From positions 1-24,169 of the forward strand of contig NZ_CP012707.1 in assembly GCF_001298525.1 (NCBI RefSeq): a stretch of 24,169 nt of DNA, read 5' to 3'. The stretch is from Psychrobacter urativorans. GTDB taxonomy: Bacteria; Pseudomonadota; Gammaproteobacteria; Pseudomonadales; Moraxellaceae. Within the stretch, counting starts at the first letter, position 1; every line of letters begins with the position of its first letter. This document shows positions 24,081 to 24,169 of this stretch, in pieces. The notes below the pieces were generated by a model. The model worked only from the letters and a program-made list of their open reading frames with translations. It had not been told where the DNA came from and made no database searches. Position numbers and translations under genes: made by a program.

Positions 24081-24169
24081 ACTAATAAGGGTTATGGTTA
24101 CAAAAAAAGACTCTAATTAATAAGCGAGTGAGGGCTTTTGAGTATCTATGTAGCATCAGAAAAAAACTG

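Larger units (their letters stand above)
23834..24169. other. mob leader and divergent tail of window (copy 2)
   Basis: Holds the mutually exclusive hairpins (23860-23900), the candidate nic region (23959-23988) and the inverted repeat with 21-bp units (23996-24080). After about 24085 it diverges strongly from copy 1. The last bases, AGAAAAAAACTG, correspond to about 11738 in copy 1, so the methyltransferase start is missing. No gene seen. Confidence 0.65.

Overview
The window is a head-to-tail duplication of one plasmid-like unit of about 12.4 kb. Base x of the first copy reappears at x+12,423 in most of the left part (x+12,422 before a one-base deletion at 74-75). The offset becomes x+12,441 after an 18-bp minisatellite length change near 5,000, and x+12,428 in the mobilisation region. 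Copy 1 starts inside a DNA methyltransferase gene (1-365); copy 2 starts at 12,423. The A+T-rich composition, Rep_3 (RepB-type) initiator with iterons, MOBQ MobA/MobL relaxase and overall plasmid style suggest a Moraxellaceae host (Psychrobacter or Acinetobacter-like). That host assignment is inference, not read directly.

Layout of one unit, left to right: (i) a C5-cytosine methyltransferase (intact at 11,799-12,788, truncated at 1-365) converging on a probable cognate PD-(D/E)XK restriction endonuclease; (ii) a low-GC stretch of small genes that look like orphan immunity genes: a DUF2247-like gene, an Imm40-like gene, an unrecognised 189-aa gene and a DUF4926-like gene. Two near-identical 26-bp sequences resembling tRNA 3' ends flank the Imm40-like gene; (iii) an accessory block bounded by perfect 20-bp direct repeats, holding an acidic lipoprotein, an acidic DTEDKS hexapeptide-repeat protein, a 50-aa Cys-rich protein, a 122-aa protein built of two repeats, and an AraC-family regulator; (iv) the replicon: Rep_3 initiator, its promoter, four 22-bp iterons and a 9-bp repeat run; (v) the mobilisation module: a MobA/MobL relaxase with a coiled-coil gene nested in another frame, a candidate oriT, and a 13-bp inverted repeat enclosing 21-bp direct repeats.

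The copies appear identical from position 76 to about 9,267 apart from one 18-bp repeat unit. The right part of copy 2 (about 21,700 to 24,169) differs in clusters: indels that shift the frame of the relaxase 3' end, a group of substitutions in the nested coiled-coil gene, and a divergent tail that ends where the methyltransferase 5' region should follow. The window is therefore either a real dimer or cointegrate with one decayed or recombined mob-methyltransferase junction, or an assembly that walked round a circular plasmid twice and switched into a related plasmid. The sequence alone cannot decide.

Functionally the unit is a mobilisable plasmid carrying a restriction-modification system (stability and defence), a set of probable immunity genes without visible toxins, and small acidic and Cys-rich proteins of unknown role. 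No transposase, integrase, partition, toxin-antitoxin or resistance gene was recognised.
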